Source of the DNA: Catellatospora paridis
Lineage (GTDB): Bacteria; Actinomycetota; Actinomycetes; Mycobacteriales; Micromonosporaceae
Assembly (NCBI RefSeq): GCF_009720365.1
Contig: NZ_ML769316.1
Location: forward strand, 493,103 to 557,102
Length of the DNA: 64,000 bases
Reading direction: 5' to 3'
Shown here: one piece after another, positions 18,393 to 27,020 of the stretch
Layout of the letters: each line of letters starts with the position of its first letter
Numbering within the stretch: the stretch's first letter is position 1
Translations under genes and position numbers: made by a program
The notes under the pieces: model-generated
What the model was told of the DNA's origin: nothing
Database searches by the model: none
What the model saw: only the letters and a program-made list of their open reading frames with translations

Positions 18393-21179
18393 TCATACCG
18401 GCTCCGACGGTTCGGCGACCGGCAGCGCCGCGTGAAGGTACCGGCGTGAGCTCACGCCGAGCTTCGTGAACACGTTGCCCAGGTGCCATTCGACCGTACG
18501 CGGGCTGATGAACAGCTGGGCGGCGATCTCCGGATTGGTGTGACCGTCCCTGGCGAGCCTGGCGATCTGCGCTTCCTGGCCGGTCAGCTCGCTGAGCGCG
18601 CTGACGTTGCGCTTGCGTACCGTCTCCCCCGTCGCGGTCAGCTCCCGCCGGGCGCGCTCGGCGAACCCGTCCGCTCCGGACCGGGTGAACGCATCGTGGG
18701 CGGCGCGCAGCTGCACCCGGCTTTCCTGGCGGCGGTTCTGGCGGCGCAGCCACTCGCCGTAGACGAGGCGTGCGCGGGCCAGATGAACGGCGATCCGGCA
18801 GCGCCCGAGCTGGTCCACGGCTTCCTGATAGTGCGCCTCGGCGGCCGGGCCGTCGGCCAGCAGCCCGCGTAAGCCTGCCTCGATGCCGCGCGCCCATGCG
18901 GTCGCGCTGGCATGGGTGCTCGGGACGAGCCTGTCCAGCGCGGCCTCGGCGGTGTCCCGATCGCCGTTGCGGGCGGCCGCCTCGACCAGTTCGATCAGCG
19001 CCCAGCCGAAGAACCCCAGGTCCTCGTGCGCGCATGCGCGGGTGGCAGCGGCCTGCGCGGCCTCGTAGCGGCCGAGGCCGTTGTGCAGCAGCGAGGCTGC
19101 GTACTCGGCCAGCGCCAGCGCGCGGCCTTCACCCTGGGCGCTCGCATCCCTGATGCCGGCCTCGATGGCGGCCAGCGCCTGTGGCTCCTGCGCCCGCCAG
19201 GCATCCAGCAGCAGCGAGGCGTACCTCAGCGGCGTGCTGCCGATCGCCTCGGAGATCGCGGCCGACTCGTCGACCAGCGTCGCCGCGGTGTCGAAGTCGC
19301 CTGTGTGCAGGCAATAGTTCGCCTGGTAGGTCAGCGCGATCGGAAGGACCGACAGCGTCCCGGCCTTGCGGGCGATGTCGGCGCCGCTGGTGGTCAACTC
19401 GTGCCAGGCGTCGTCGTCCCACACTTCCGGTGCCAGTGGCTCCGGGGTCACCGGGCAGGCCAGCCAGAGCCAGCCGACGATCTTCGCCGCGTCGGAGTCC
19501 TGCTCCCGGCGTAGGGTGCGCAGCGCGTTCTGCAGCGCGCCGACTCCGCCGGCATAGCCGCCGATGATCCGGTCGGTGATGCTGTCCAGCAGCACGTCGA
19601 CCGTCCGGGGCGGTGTCGAGGCGTGCGGTCCGGCGCGGACCGCCAACGCGACCTCGACCTCGCCCGGGCCGAGTCGGCCGGCGAGGATAGCCGCCCCGAC
19701 GGCCTCCAGCAGCGTGTCACGGGCGAGCGCGGCATCGAGCGGCGCCATCCGGGCCGCGGCGTCGAGCAGCAGCCGTGGCGCGTCACCGCCGCGCACCTGG
19801 GTGCACACCAGCCTGGCGCGCAGCCGCTCGAGCCTGGCCCGCTGCAGATCGTCCATCGGGCCGGCCTCCGCGACCGCCAGCAGGTTGTGGGTGTGGTCGA
19901 CGGCACCGACCTCGAACGCGGCCTCGGCCGCGGCCAGCGCCCGGGCGACCCGGCGGGCGGGGTCAGGTGTCAGGTCGGTGGCCCAGCGCAGGAAGGTGGC
20001 GGTCGCTGCGGCTCCACCCCGGCGGTGCGCTCGCGCGGCGGTGCGCTCCAGGTCGGCGGCGATCCGCTCGTCGGGTTGGGTGGCGGCGCGGGCGCGATGC
20101 CAGGCTCGGCGGTCGGGGTCGAGTGCGGGGTCGGTCGCCTCGGCCAGGGCCAGATGCGCGGCGCGGCGTTGCGCCATGGTCGCGCCCCGGTAGACGGCCG
20201 TGCGGACGAGCTGTTGGCGGAACCGCACCCGGGCGCCGATCTCGATCAACCCGGCCGCCTCCGCCGGCGCGCCGGCGGAGGCAGGAATGTCCTGGACCTC
20301 GGCTGCGCGCCAGAGCAGGCCCGCGTCGCCGGTCGGATCGGTCGCGGCGATCAGGAGCAGCTGCCGGGTGTCCTGCGGCAATGACTGGACCTGCTGCTGG
20401 TAGGTGCTCTCCAGGTGGCTCGTCGCGGAGCGGCCCTCGGGGTGCCAGAATCCACCGGCCGGCTCCGCCGGTGCGAGCGTGCGCGGCACCTGAAGCAGGG
20501 CGAGGGGGTTGCCGCGCGCCTCGGCGACGAGCCGGTCGCGGACCTGCGGGTCGAGTGGCACCCGCACGACGGAGGCCAGCAGTGTGCGGGCGTCGGTGTC
20601 GCTGAGGCCCGACACGGTGAGTTCGGGAAGGCCGGGCAGCACGGGCGGTCGGGCGGGCTCGCGTACCGCGAAGATCAGCGCCACCGGTTCGGCCTGCAGT
20701 CGCCGGGCCACGAACGCGAGCGCCTGCAGGGAGGCGTGGTCGATCCATTGGGCGTCGTCGACCAGGCAGACCAGGGGCTCGTCCACAGCGGCGCCTGCGA
20801 GCAGGCTCAGCGCCGCCAGCCCGACGATGAACCGGTCCGGCGGCGGGCCGCTCTGCGCGCCGAACGCGACGGACAACGCCTCGCGCTGTGGTGCGGGCAG
20901 TTGCGGCAGCCGGTCGAGCATGGAGGCGAGCAGCTGGTGGAGGCTGGCGTAGGGCAGTTCCATCTCGGATTCGACGCCGGCGACGGTGGCGACCGCGAAC
21001 CCGGCCGCGTCGGCGGCGATGTGGTCCAGCAGAGCGGTCTTGCCGATCCCGACCTCGCCGCGCAGCACGAGGATCGCACTGGTGCCCGCCCGCGCCTCGG
21101 CCAGCACACGTTCGAGTGCCGCCGACTCACGGCGCCGCCCGATCAGCCCCACGGGTGTTTCCGTTGCGAATGCGCTCAT
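18393..21179 (-). CDS. LAL-type LuxR family transcriptional regulator with AAA ATPase domain
   Basis: The product is 928 residues, the usual size of the large ATP-binding LuxR regulators. The N-terminal ATPase has Walker A GEVGIGKT near residue 42 and Walker B VCLVDDAQWID. A long helical repeat region of about 500 residues follows, and the C-terminus carries a LuxR helix-turn-helix (LTGQEAQIARLA, then TNPEIAAQLFISPRTVEWHL). These proteins activate transcription after binding an inducer; MalT is the model, and many act on secondary metabolite clusters. Its target is not evident; it could act on the neighbouring glycosyltransferase operon or the divergent GGDEF-EAL operon. Confidence 0.92.
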   Translation of the reverse strand: MSAFATETPVGLIGRRRESAALERVLAEARAGTSAILVLRGEVGIGKTALLDHIAADAAGFAVATVAGVESEMELPYASLHQLLASMLDRLPQLPAPQREALSVAFGAQSGPPPDRFIVGLAALSLLAGAAVDEPLVCLVDDAQWIDHASLQALAFVARRLQAEPVALIFAVREPARPPVLPGLPELTVSGLSDTDARTLLASVVRVPLDPQVRDRLVAEARGNPLALLQVPRTLAPAEPAGGFWHPEGRSATSHLESTYQQQVQSLPQDTRQLLLIAATDPTGDAGLLWRAAEVQDIPASAGAPAEAAGLIEIGARVRFRQQLVRTAVYRGATMAQRRAAHLALAEATDPALDPDRRAWHRARAATQPDERIAADLERTAARAHRRGGAAATATFLRWATDLTPDPARRVARALAAAEAAFEVGAVDHTHNLLAVAEAGPMDDLQRARLERLRARLVCTQVRGGDAPRLLLDAAARMAPLDAALARDTLLEAVGAAILAGRLGPGEVEVALAVRAGPHASTPPRTVDVLLDSITDRIIGGYAGGVGALQNALRTLRREQDSDAAKIVGWLWLACPVTPEPLAPEVWDDDAWHELTTSGADIARKAGTLSVLPIALTYQANYCLHTGDFDTAATLVDESAAISEAIGSTPLRYASLLLDAWRAQEPQALAAIEAGIRDASAQGEGRALALAEYAASLLHNGLGRYEAAQAAATRACAHEDLGFFGWALIELVEAAARNGDRDTAEAALDRLVPSTHASATAWARGIEAGLRGLLADGPAAEAHYQEAVDQLGRCRIAVHLARARLVYGEWLRRQNRRQESRVQLRAAHDAFTRSGADGFAERARRELTATGETVRKRNVSALSELTGQEAQIARLARDGHTNPEIAAQLFISPRTVEWHLGNVFTKLGVSSRRYLHAALPVAEPSEPV

Positions 21180-21508
21180 CTCAGGTTCATTTCCAACCGT
21201 TGGTGCGCAAAACGGTAATTAAGGTCATCCTACCCAATGCGCGGGCATCGATCAGCGCGGCGGCGAGCAGGACCGCCCTACTCGACCATCCGCAAATGGG
21301 GCACATAACCGCATTTAGCTACTGGCGAGCACGAACGGAGCTGCTCGGACGGCTCGGCGGCCCCGGGGACGGGCTCCCGGGGGACGCGACCCCCGGGGGT
21401 TCCCTGGGGCGACGAGGGATCCTATCGGCGACCGTGGACCAGTCGGCGCCATCCGCCGACTTCCCCACGACGCGCCGCCACGGCGCAAGCCCCGGAGGGC
21501 CGGACAAC
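21180..21508. other. Divergent intergenic region
   Basis: About 330 bases between the LuxR regulator and the GGDEF-EAL gene. A minus-strand TAGGAT (21227-21232) about 45 bases upstream of the regulator start is a possible -10. The part from 21180 to 21330 is less GC-rich than its surroundings. No gene was supported. Confidence 0.35.
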
Positions 21509-22990
21509 GTGAGTGTTCCAGAGATCGAGATCGACCACGGCCCGCGTGACACCGCGGTCCGCAGCGACGTCGTCGCAGGCGCCCACGTCGCCGAGCACGC
21601 CGGCGACAACCTCCACACACCGCCGACGCAGCCGATGCCCCACCCGCACCCGTCCCGCCAGCACACCAGGCACGACCCGTTGACCCGGCTGCCCAACCGC
21701 GCCATGCTCAGACACGCTCTGCTCGCCGCCCTGTCCCCCGCTGCCACGCAGCGCCCGGTCGGGCTGTGCCACCTGGACGTCGACGGGTTCACCGCGATCA
21801 ACCACACCCTCGGACACGACGTCGGCGACCAGCTGCTGCAGACGATCGCCCAGCGCCTGTCCGCCCGGCTCGGCGAAGGCTGCCTGCTCGCCCGCACCGG
21901 CAGCGACGAATTCACCGTCCTGGTGACCTCGTGTTCTCACATCACCGACGTCACGAACATCGCGGACACCATCCTGCAGGCGATCCGCGAGCCCATGGAC
22001 ATCGGCGGACGGCGGCTGCACGTGACCGCCAGCGTCGGCGTCGCCGCCCACACCCCGCAGCTCGGCTCCGCCCACCAGCTGATGAGCGCCGCCGAGTCCG
22101 CACTGTCGCAGGCGAAGTCCGCCGGCCGCGACCGCTACCGCCGGTTCGACCCGGACCTGCATGCCCGGCAGCTCGCCCGGCACGAGATCGCCCGGGCGCT
22201 GCCGCAGGCATTGGCCCGCGGCGAGCTGTTCGTGGAGTACCAGCCGATGGTGCGGGCCGACGACGGCGAGCTGCACGGCGTCGAGGCACTGGCCCGGTGG
22301 CGGCATCCGCAGCAGGGCGTGCTCGGCCCGGCGCAGTTCATACCGGTAGCCGAGGAACACGGGATGATCGACAAGGTAGGGATGTTCGTGCTGCGTACCG
22401 CCTGCGCGCAGGCCGGGACGTGGAAGGCCCGCCATCCGGGCCGCCCCCTCGTCATGAGCGTCAACATCGCCCCGGCGCAGGCTGACGACCCGGCGCTGCC
22501 CGGCCTGGTGGCCGGCCTGCTCGCGCAGCACGGCATCGACCCGGCCATGTTGCAGCTGGAGATCACCGAAAGCAGCATGATGCCGACCGCCGGGCAGGCT
22601 GTCGAGACGCTACGAGCGCTGGCCCGCCTCGGCGTGCGCATCGCCATCGACGACTTCGGCACCGGCTACGCGAACCTCACGAACCTGCGGTCACTGCCGG
22701 TGCACCACGTCAAACTCGCGCGGCAGTTCGTCACCACACCCGACGACGAACTCGCCGAGCGGGTCGACTGCGTCCTGATCGCGACGGTCGTACGGCTCGC
22801 CCGCAGCCTCGGCCTCGGCGTCATCGCCGAAGGAGTCGAATCGCAGGCGCAGGCACAGATCCTGCGGCGGCTCGGCTGCGACGTCTTCCAGGGATACGTG
22901 TACGGCAGGCCGCAGTCACCCGAAGCCATCGACGCCCGCCTCAGCAACACGTCCGGGCGCGAACGTAAAAGAAGGGGCAGTCGACCATGA
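21509..22990 (+). CDS. GGDEF-EAL domain protein (cyclic-di-GMP metabolism)
   Basis: The 493-residue protein has a GGDEF domain starting at DPLTRLPNRAML with a GSDEF active-site signature near residue 131, followed by an EAL domain with E259 (EALARW) and DDFGTGYANL. The GGDEF motif has Ser in place of the second Gly, a change often tolerated in active diguanylate cyclases. The EAL part looks catalytically intact, so it may be bifunctional or a phosphodiesterase. No membrane or sensor domain is visible at the N-terminus. The start is GTG 21509, after GGAGGG with a 9-base gap. Its stop overlaps the next start by ATGA. Confidence 0.88.
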   Translation: MSVPEIEIDHGPRDTAVRSDVVAGAHVAEHAGDNLHTPPTQPMPHPHPSRQHTRHDPLTRLPNRAMLRHALLAALSPAATQRPVGLCHLDVDGFTAINHTLGHDVGDQLLQTIAQRLSARLGEGCLLARTGSDEFTVLVTSCSHITDVTNIADTILQAIREPMDIGGRRLHVTASVGVAAHTPQLGSAHQLMSAAESALSQAKSAGRDRYRRFDPDLHARQLARHEIARALPQALARGELFVEYQPMVRADDGELHGVEALARWRHPQQGVLGPAQFIPVAEEHGMIDKVGMFVLRTACAQAGTWKARHPGRPLVMSVNIAPAQADDPALPGLVAGLLAQHGIDPAMLQLEITESSMMPTAGQAVETLRALARLGVRIAIDDFGTGYANLTNLRSLPVHHVKLARQFVTTPDDELAERVDCVLIATVVRLARSLGLGVIAEGVESQAQAQILRRLGCDVFQGYVYGRPQSPEAIDARLSNTSGRERKRRGSRP

Positions 22991-23760
22991 AGATCACCGT
23001 CATCGGATCCAGCGGCCTCATCGGCTCGCACCTCACCCGGCAACTGCGGGTCCGGGGCCACGACGTCGTGGCCGCCGCACCCGGCACCGGAGTCGACACC
23101 GTGGCCGGAACCGGCCTCAGCGACGCGGTGGCCGGTGCCGATGTCGTCGTCGACGTCACCGACGCGCCGTCGTTCGGCGACGCCGCGGTCATGGACTTCT
23201 TCCAGACCTCCGGGCGCAACCTGCTGGCCGCCGAACTGGCTGCCCGGGTGCGCCATCACGTGGCACTGTCGGTCGTCGGCGCCGACCACATGCCCGCCAG
23301 CGGCTACATGCGTGCCAAGGCCGCCCAGGAACAGCTGGTCGGATACGGGCTGGTGCCGTACACCATCGTGCGCTGCACCCAGTTCTTCGAGTTCCTGAAC
23401 AGCATCGCCTGCGTCAGCAGCCGGGACAGCGGCACGATCCGCCTGTCACCCGTGCTCATGCAGCCGATCGCCGCCCAGGACACCGCCACGATCCTCGCGG
23501 ACATCGCCGAAGGCGAACCCCGTGGCGGCCACCTCGACATCGCCGGACCCGAGCGACTGCGCCAGGACGAGCTCGTCCGGCGGCTCCTGGTCGCCCAGCA
23601 CGACCCCCGCGCCGTCGTGGCCGACCCGACCACCTACTACTTCGGAGCGGCCGTCGACGACACGACGCTGGTGCCCCCGCGGCCGTGGCAGCTGGGCAGC
23701 ACACACTTCACGGACTGGCTGACCGGACGGGGCCCGGCCATCAGAGCACGCCGCCGTTGA
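22987..23760 (+). CDS. NmrA/SDR-type NAD(P)-binding oxidoreductase or epimerase
   Basis: The 257-residue protein begins with ITVIGSSGLIGSHLTRQL, an extended/atypical SDR Rossmann motif, and resembles the NAD(P)H-binding family of NmrA-like and YwnB/YcfL-type proteins, with GYMRAKAAQE as the active-site Tyr-Lys region. The substrate is unknown. It is translationally coupled (ATGA) to the GGDEF-EAL gene, an unusual pairing. Its 3' end overlaps the convergent SDR gene by 20 bases. Confidence 0.8.
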   Translation: MKITVIGSSGLIGSHLTRQLRVRGHDVVAAAPGTGVDTVAGTGLSDAVAGADVVVDVTDAPSFGDAAVMDFFQTSGRNLLAAELAARVRHHVALSVVGADHMPASGYMRAKAAQEQLVGYGLVPYTIVRCTQFFEFLNSIACVSSRDSGTIRLSPVLMQPIAAQDTATILADIAEGEPRGGHLDIAGPERLRQDELVRRLLVAQHDPRAVVADPTTYYFGAAVDDTTLVPPRPWQLGSTHFTDWLTGRGPAIRARRR

Positions 23761-24502
23761 CCTGGATGACCTGACCATTGACCCAGTGCCCGGCAGGCCG
23801 GGCCAGGAACGCGACGACCTCGGCGATCTCCGCCGGTGTGCCGAGACGATTCGTCGGAGCCCGGGCGGCCAACTGGGCGAGAGTCTCGTCGTCCTTGCCC
23901 TCCAGGAACAGCTCCGTCGCGGTGGGTCCGGGCGCCACCGCGTTGACGGTGACGTCGCGACTGCCCAGCTCACGCGCCAGGATCAGGGTCATCGCCTCGA
24001 TCGCGGCCTTGCTTGCGCTGTAGGCGGCGTAACCCGGCATGGCCAGCCGTACCACGGCGGTGGAGAACGTGATGATCGCGCCGCCGGCGCGCACCCGGCG
24101 CGCGGCCTGCTGCGCCACCATGAACGTGCCCCGGATGTTGGTGCGGTAGAGCACGTCGAGCACCGCCAGGTCGAGTTCGGCGACTGTCGAGGTGCGCCCG
24201 AGGCCGGCGTGCGCGGCGGCGTGGACGACCACGTCGACCCCGCCGTAGGCCGACTCGGCCGCGTCGAACAGCGCCGCGACCGAAGCCTCGTCCGACACGT
24301 CGGCGCGCATGCCGAGCGCCGTCCCGCCGGCCGCGGTGATCTCCTTGGCGACCGTGTCGGCCTCGTCCTGGTTGCGCGAGCAGACGACGACGGCGCATCC
24401 GTCGCCGGCGAGCAGGCGTGCCGAATCGCGGCCGATACCGCGTGAGCCGCCGGTGATCACAGCCACGCGGGGCTGGGCGCCGGCGGTCGTGGTGCTCGTC
24501 AT
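23741..24502 (-). CDS. Classical SDR family oxidoreductase
   Basis: The 253-residue protein contains TGGSRGIG (cofactor-binding glycine motif), HAA at the NNAG position, S in the TFSTAV strand, the active-site Y-x3-K (YAAYSASK), and a C-terminal GGVL. This fits a classical short-chain dehydrogenase/reductase of the FabG type, 3-oxoacyl-ACP-reductase-like, using NADPH (Arg-containing motif after strand 2). The substrate is unknown. The gene is convergent with the NmrA-like gene and overlaps it by 20 bases. Confidence 0.88.
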   Translation of the reverse strand: MTSTTTAGAQPRVAVITGGSRGIGRDSARLLAGDGCAVVVCSRNQDEADTVAKEITAAGGTALGMRADVSDEASVAALFDAAESAYGGVDVVVHAAAHAGLGRTSTVAELDLAVLDVLYRTNIRGTFMVAQQAARRVRAGGAIITFSTAVVRLAMPGYAAYSASKAAIEAMTLILARELGSRDVTVNAVAPGPTATELFLEGKDDETLAQLAARAPTNRLGTPAEIAEVVAFLARPAGHWVNGQVIQVNGGVL

Positions 24503-24656
24503 GGTGTTCCCCCGTTCCTGCCGCCCGCCGCGGAAGGCAGCACCGGTGGCGGGCCGGGAGGGTCCGTTATGTTCTTTTCGACCTTAACAGCCGCGCGGCG
24601 GCCACGCGGCGGGTGCCGACAATCGCCAACGCCGTCGCGGCGGCATGGTCGCGGCC

Positions 24657-24662
24657 TATGCT
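24657..24662 (+). promoter_or_regulatory. -10 box for the 55-residue membrane protein gene
   Basis: TATGCT (TANNNT) lies about 20 bases before the ATG at 24683. The -35 region is unclear. Confidence 0.4.
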
Positions 24663-24682
24663 GCGGTGACAGGGGGTGTGGC

Positions 24683-24850
24683 ATGCCTGGGAGTGGTGCG
24701 CAGGGCAACGGGATGTCGGTCGGCACCCGACTGGCGATCTTCACCGTGCTCGCGGGCGCGACCGCGGCCGGAGTCGCCGGCGCGCTGCGCCGCCGCCACC
24801 GCCGCGACACCGTCATCGCCGAGAAGGATCTCGGACCCAAGAGCCGCTGA
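24683..24850 (+). CDS. Small single-pass membrane protein
   Basis: The 55-residue product has one hydrophobic segment (LAIFTVLAGATAAGVAGAL), then a strongly basic stretch RRRHRRD. The ATG has AGGGGG six bases upstream; an internal ATG at 24713 would give 45 residues. The arrangement is that of a small membrane protein with the basic side in the cytoplasm. No family recognised. Confidence 0.6.
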   Translation: MPGSGAQGNGMSVGTRLAIFTVLAGATAAGVAGALRRRHRRDTVIAEKDLGPKSR

Positions 24851-24867
24851 CGTATGGGCCATCAGCC

Positions 24868-24895
24868 GCCGAGGACCGGGTTTCCGGTCCTCGGC
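24868..24895. terminator. Bidirectional hairpin terminator
   Basis: Perfect 12-bp stem (24868-24879 and 24884-24895) with a 4-base loop, between the small membrane-protein gene and the convergent amidase gene. Confidence 0.7.
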
Positions 24896-24944
24896 GGGCT
24901 CGGTTCGGGCCGTCGTGCCGGCGCGGGGTGGCGGACGGGACGCG

Positions 24945-25583
24945 TCAGATGCCCAGGAAGGCCGCGATGCCCCTGGCGTGGCCGCGGGCGGTGGCCGTGA
25001 TGAAGTCGGCGCGCTTGAGCAGATTGGCGTTGGCCACGGTGTCGATGAACAGATTCTCGGTGAGCACCGCGGGCATGTTGCTCTCGCGAAGCACGTGGAG
25101 GTCGGCGCTCTTCTGCCCGCGGTCGGTGACCGACCCGATCGAACGCATCCCGGACAGCACATTGGAGTGGACGAGGTTCTGCAGGCGGACCGTGGTGGAT
25201 CCCACGCCCGGGTATCGGTAGCTTTCGAATCCGCTGCCGCCGCCGGCGTTGATGTGGATGCTGACGAAGATCGTGGCGCCCCACGCATTGGCGTCGTCGG
25301 TGCGGTAGGCGAGGCTGCGCGTGACATCGGTGGTGCGCGACAGGCGCACGTCGACGTTCCAGCTCGCCTTCAGGATGTCGCGCGTCTGCAACGCGATGTT
25401 GAGGGTCAGCGTCTTCTCCTGCAGGCCGTTGGCGACCGCGCCGGGGTCGGTGCCGCCGTGGCCGGGATCGATGTAGACCTTGGGGACCGCGGCGAATGCG
25501 GGGCTGGCCGCGAAGGGCGCCACCGCCAGACCCGCAGCCGCGGCGAGCAGGGTGCGGCGGCGCGCGCCGGAGTTGCCGATCAT
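24945..25583 (-). CDS. Secreted N-acetylmuramoyl-L-alanine amidase (Amidase_3)
   Basis: The 212-residue protein has a twin-arginine-like signal (ARRRTLLAAAAG with a hydrophobic core and an AFA-type cleavage site). The catalytic domain begins KVYIDPGHGG and has the zinc ligands His (DPGHGG), Glu (LQEKT), and His (SIHINAG), with a later catalytic Glu in VLTENLF. Amidase_3 enzymes cut the bond between muramic acid and the stem peptide. The family is used for septum splitting or wall turnover. No wall-binding domain is visible, so it may act alone or with a partner. A hairpin follows downstream. Confidence 0.9.
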   Translation of the reverse strand: MIGNSGARRRTLLAAAAGLAVAPFAASPAFAAVPKVYIDPGHGGTDPGAVANGLQEKTLTLNIALQTRDILKASWNVDVRLSRTTDVTRSLAYRTDDANAWGATIFVSIHINAGGGSGFESYRYPGVGSTTVRLQNLVHSNVLSGMRSIGSVTDRGQKSADLHVLRESNMPAVLTENLFIDTVANANLLKRADFITATARGHARGIAAFLGI

Positions 25584-25732
25584 GTGTGCGCCTCTCGTGG
25601 GGGAGCGAGGGGGACCGTGACGGCAAGAACATAGCGCATATAGATGTATCTATGAAGATGTCTTGCAAAGTTTTTCTGATGTCCGGTCTTTTCCTTCACC
25701 CGCCCCTCCCCCGGCACGGTTGCACCGCAAAG

Positions 25733-25772
25733 CGTCAGGCCGCCGGATCACTTGGGATCCAGCGGCCTGACG
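25733..25772. terminator. Long hairpin terminator downstream of glnR
   Basis: An 11-bp perfect outer stem (25733-25743 and 25762-25772) continues inward with a further 5-bp pairing after one mismatch. It lies 30 bases past the glnR stop codon. Confidence 0.65.
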
Positions 25773-25801
25773 AGAGTTGGGTGACGATCCGGGCTGGGGT
25801 G

Positions 25802-26548
25802 TCAGCCGGCCAGGTTGAGGTCGACCAGGAGCGCGTCGGCGAGGCTCGACTCGACGTTGTCAGAGAACTGCGGGCGCGACGACGGGAGCACGAACTTGTA
25901 GCCGACCTGGCGCACGGTGCCGATCATGGCTTCGTACTCGGAGCCGAGCTTGGCGCGCAGGCGCCGCACGTGCACGTCCACCGTGCGGGTGCCGCCGAAG
26001 TAGTCGTAGCCCCACACCTCGCGCAGCAGCTGGTCGCGGGTGAACACCCGGCCCGGGTGCTGGGCCAGGAACTTCAGCAGCTCGAACTCCTTGTAGGTGA
26101 GATCGAGGTGCCGTCCCTTGAGCTTCGCCGCGTACGTGTCGGGGTCGATGGTCAGCTCGCCACCACGGATCACGCCGCCGGCAGCCGCGGTCGCGGAGTG
26201 CAGACGCCCGGTCGACACCCGCAGCCGGGCCTCGACCTCGGCGGGACCGGCCGCGGCGAGGATGACGTCGTCGACGCCCCAGTCCGCGTTGATCGCGACC
26301 AGGCCGGCCTCGGTGACCACCGCGATCAGCGGCACGCCGATGCCGGTCGCGTGCAGCATCCGGCAGGTGGCCCGGGCCTCGGACAGTTCGGTACGCGCAT
26401 CGACCAGGACCGCGTCCGGGGTGGGCGCCGACACCAGCGTGCGCACGTCGCGCGGTGCGGTGCGCACGGTGTGCGGCAGCAGGTCGATCGCGGGCAGGAC
26501 GGCCGATGGTTCACCGGCACGTGCCGTCACCAGGAGAAGGATTTCCAC
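25802..26548 (-). CDS. glnR: GlnR-like OmpR-family regulator (nitrogen metabolism)
   Basis: The 248-residue protein matches the GlnR layout: an atypical receiver domain ([10 protein letters not shown] and [14 protein letters not shown]) followed by a winged-helix DNA-binding domain ([50 protein letters not shown]). GlnR is an orphan response regulator that controls glutamine synthetase, ammonium transport and nitrate genes in actinomycetes, and it does not need classical phosphorylation. The GTG start has GGAGG six bases upstream. Assignment comes from recalled similarity to Streptomyces GlnR; a paralogue with another role is possible. The C-terminal 20 residues are extended relative to my recollection. 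Confidence 0.75.
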   Translation of the reverse strand: MEILLLVTARAGEPSAVLPAIDLLPHTVRTAPRDVRTLVSAPTPDAVLVDARTELSEARATCRMLHATGIGVPLIAVVTEAGLVAINADWGVDDVILAAAGPAEVEARLRVSTGRLHSATAAAGGVIRGGELTIDPDTYAAKLKGRHLDLTYKEFELLKFLAQHPGRVFTRDQLLREVWGYDYFGGTRTVDVHVRRLRAKLGSEYEAMIGTVRQVGYKFVLPSSRPQFSDNVESSLADALLVDLNLAG

Positions 26549-27020
26549 GGTTCGCCTCCGTCGTTCGCGGTTCGCACCGAACGGGCGTCCGCTGCACGCA
26601 CCGGCACAAGCCGATGGCGCGGGGGATGCGGTGCCGCGTCGGTCCCGGCGTCTCTGACGGGTGATTAAGGCATGAGCATAGTCGAGGACGCGGTAAAGGC
26701 CAGTGATTGATTTCTTTGTCACTACTGTCTTTGCGCGGGTATTCCCGGCAGTTTTCCAGCATGTTTCCGGACCGGGCGCAGCGCCCGAACCCGCAGCCCG
26801 GCGCAGCGCCGCACCGGCGGCCCGAGTGGGGCCGCAGACCGGACGCCGCGAAGCATTCGCTTTCCGGCCGCACTCTTTCGCCATTGGACACACACCGCTC
26901 CCCTGGGTCGGCCGTCCTGTGCCCGCCGAGCACGGCTCGGACTGTCGGACCCAGCGCCTAACCTCGATATGCCGGCCCTGGACCGACACCACCAGGATCC
27001 GGCAGGCGGGCAGGTGAAGC
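26549..27020. other. Divergent intergenic region between glnR and the primase-like gene
   Basis: About 470 bases with no convincing gene. The stretch 26665-26770 is clearly less GC-rich than its surroundings, as expected for regulatory DNA. No consensus GlnR box or promoter could be fixed by eye. Confidence 0.4.

Noticed and set aside
16673..18469. Plus-strand frame of 598 codons opposite the glycosyltransferase
   Set aside because: Antisense shadow of a gene with clear GT-B motifs, low complexity and no ribosome site.
20888..21508. Upstream extension of the GGDEF-EAL frame
   Set aside because: The region is antisense to the LuxR regulator; the GTG at 21509 has a ribosome site and fits the domain start.
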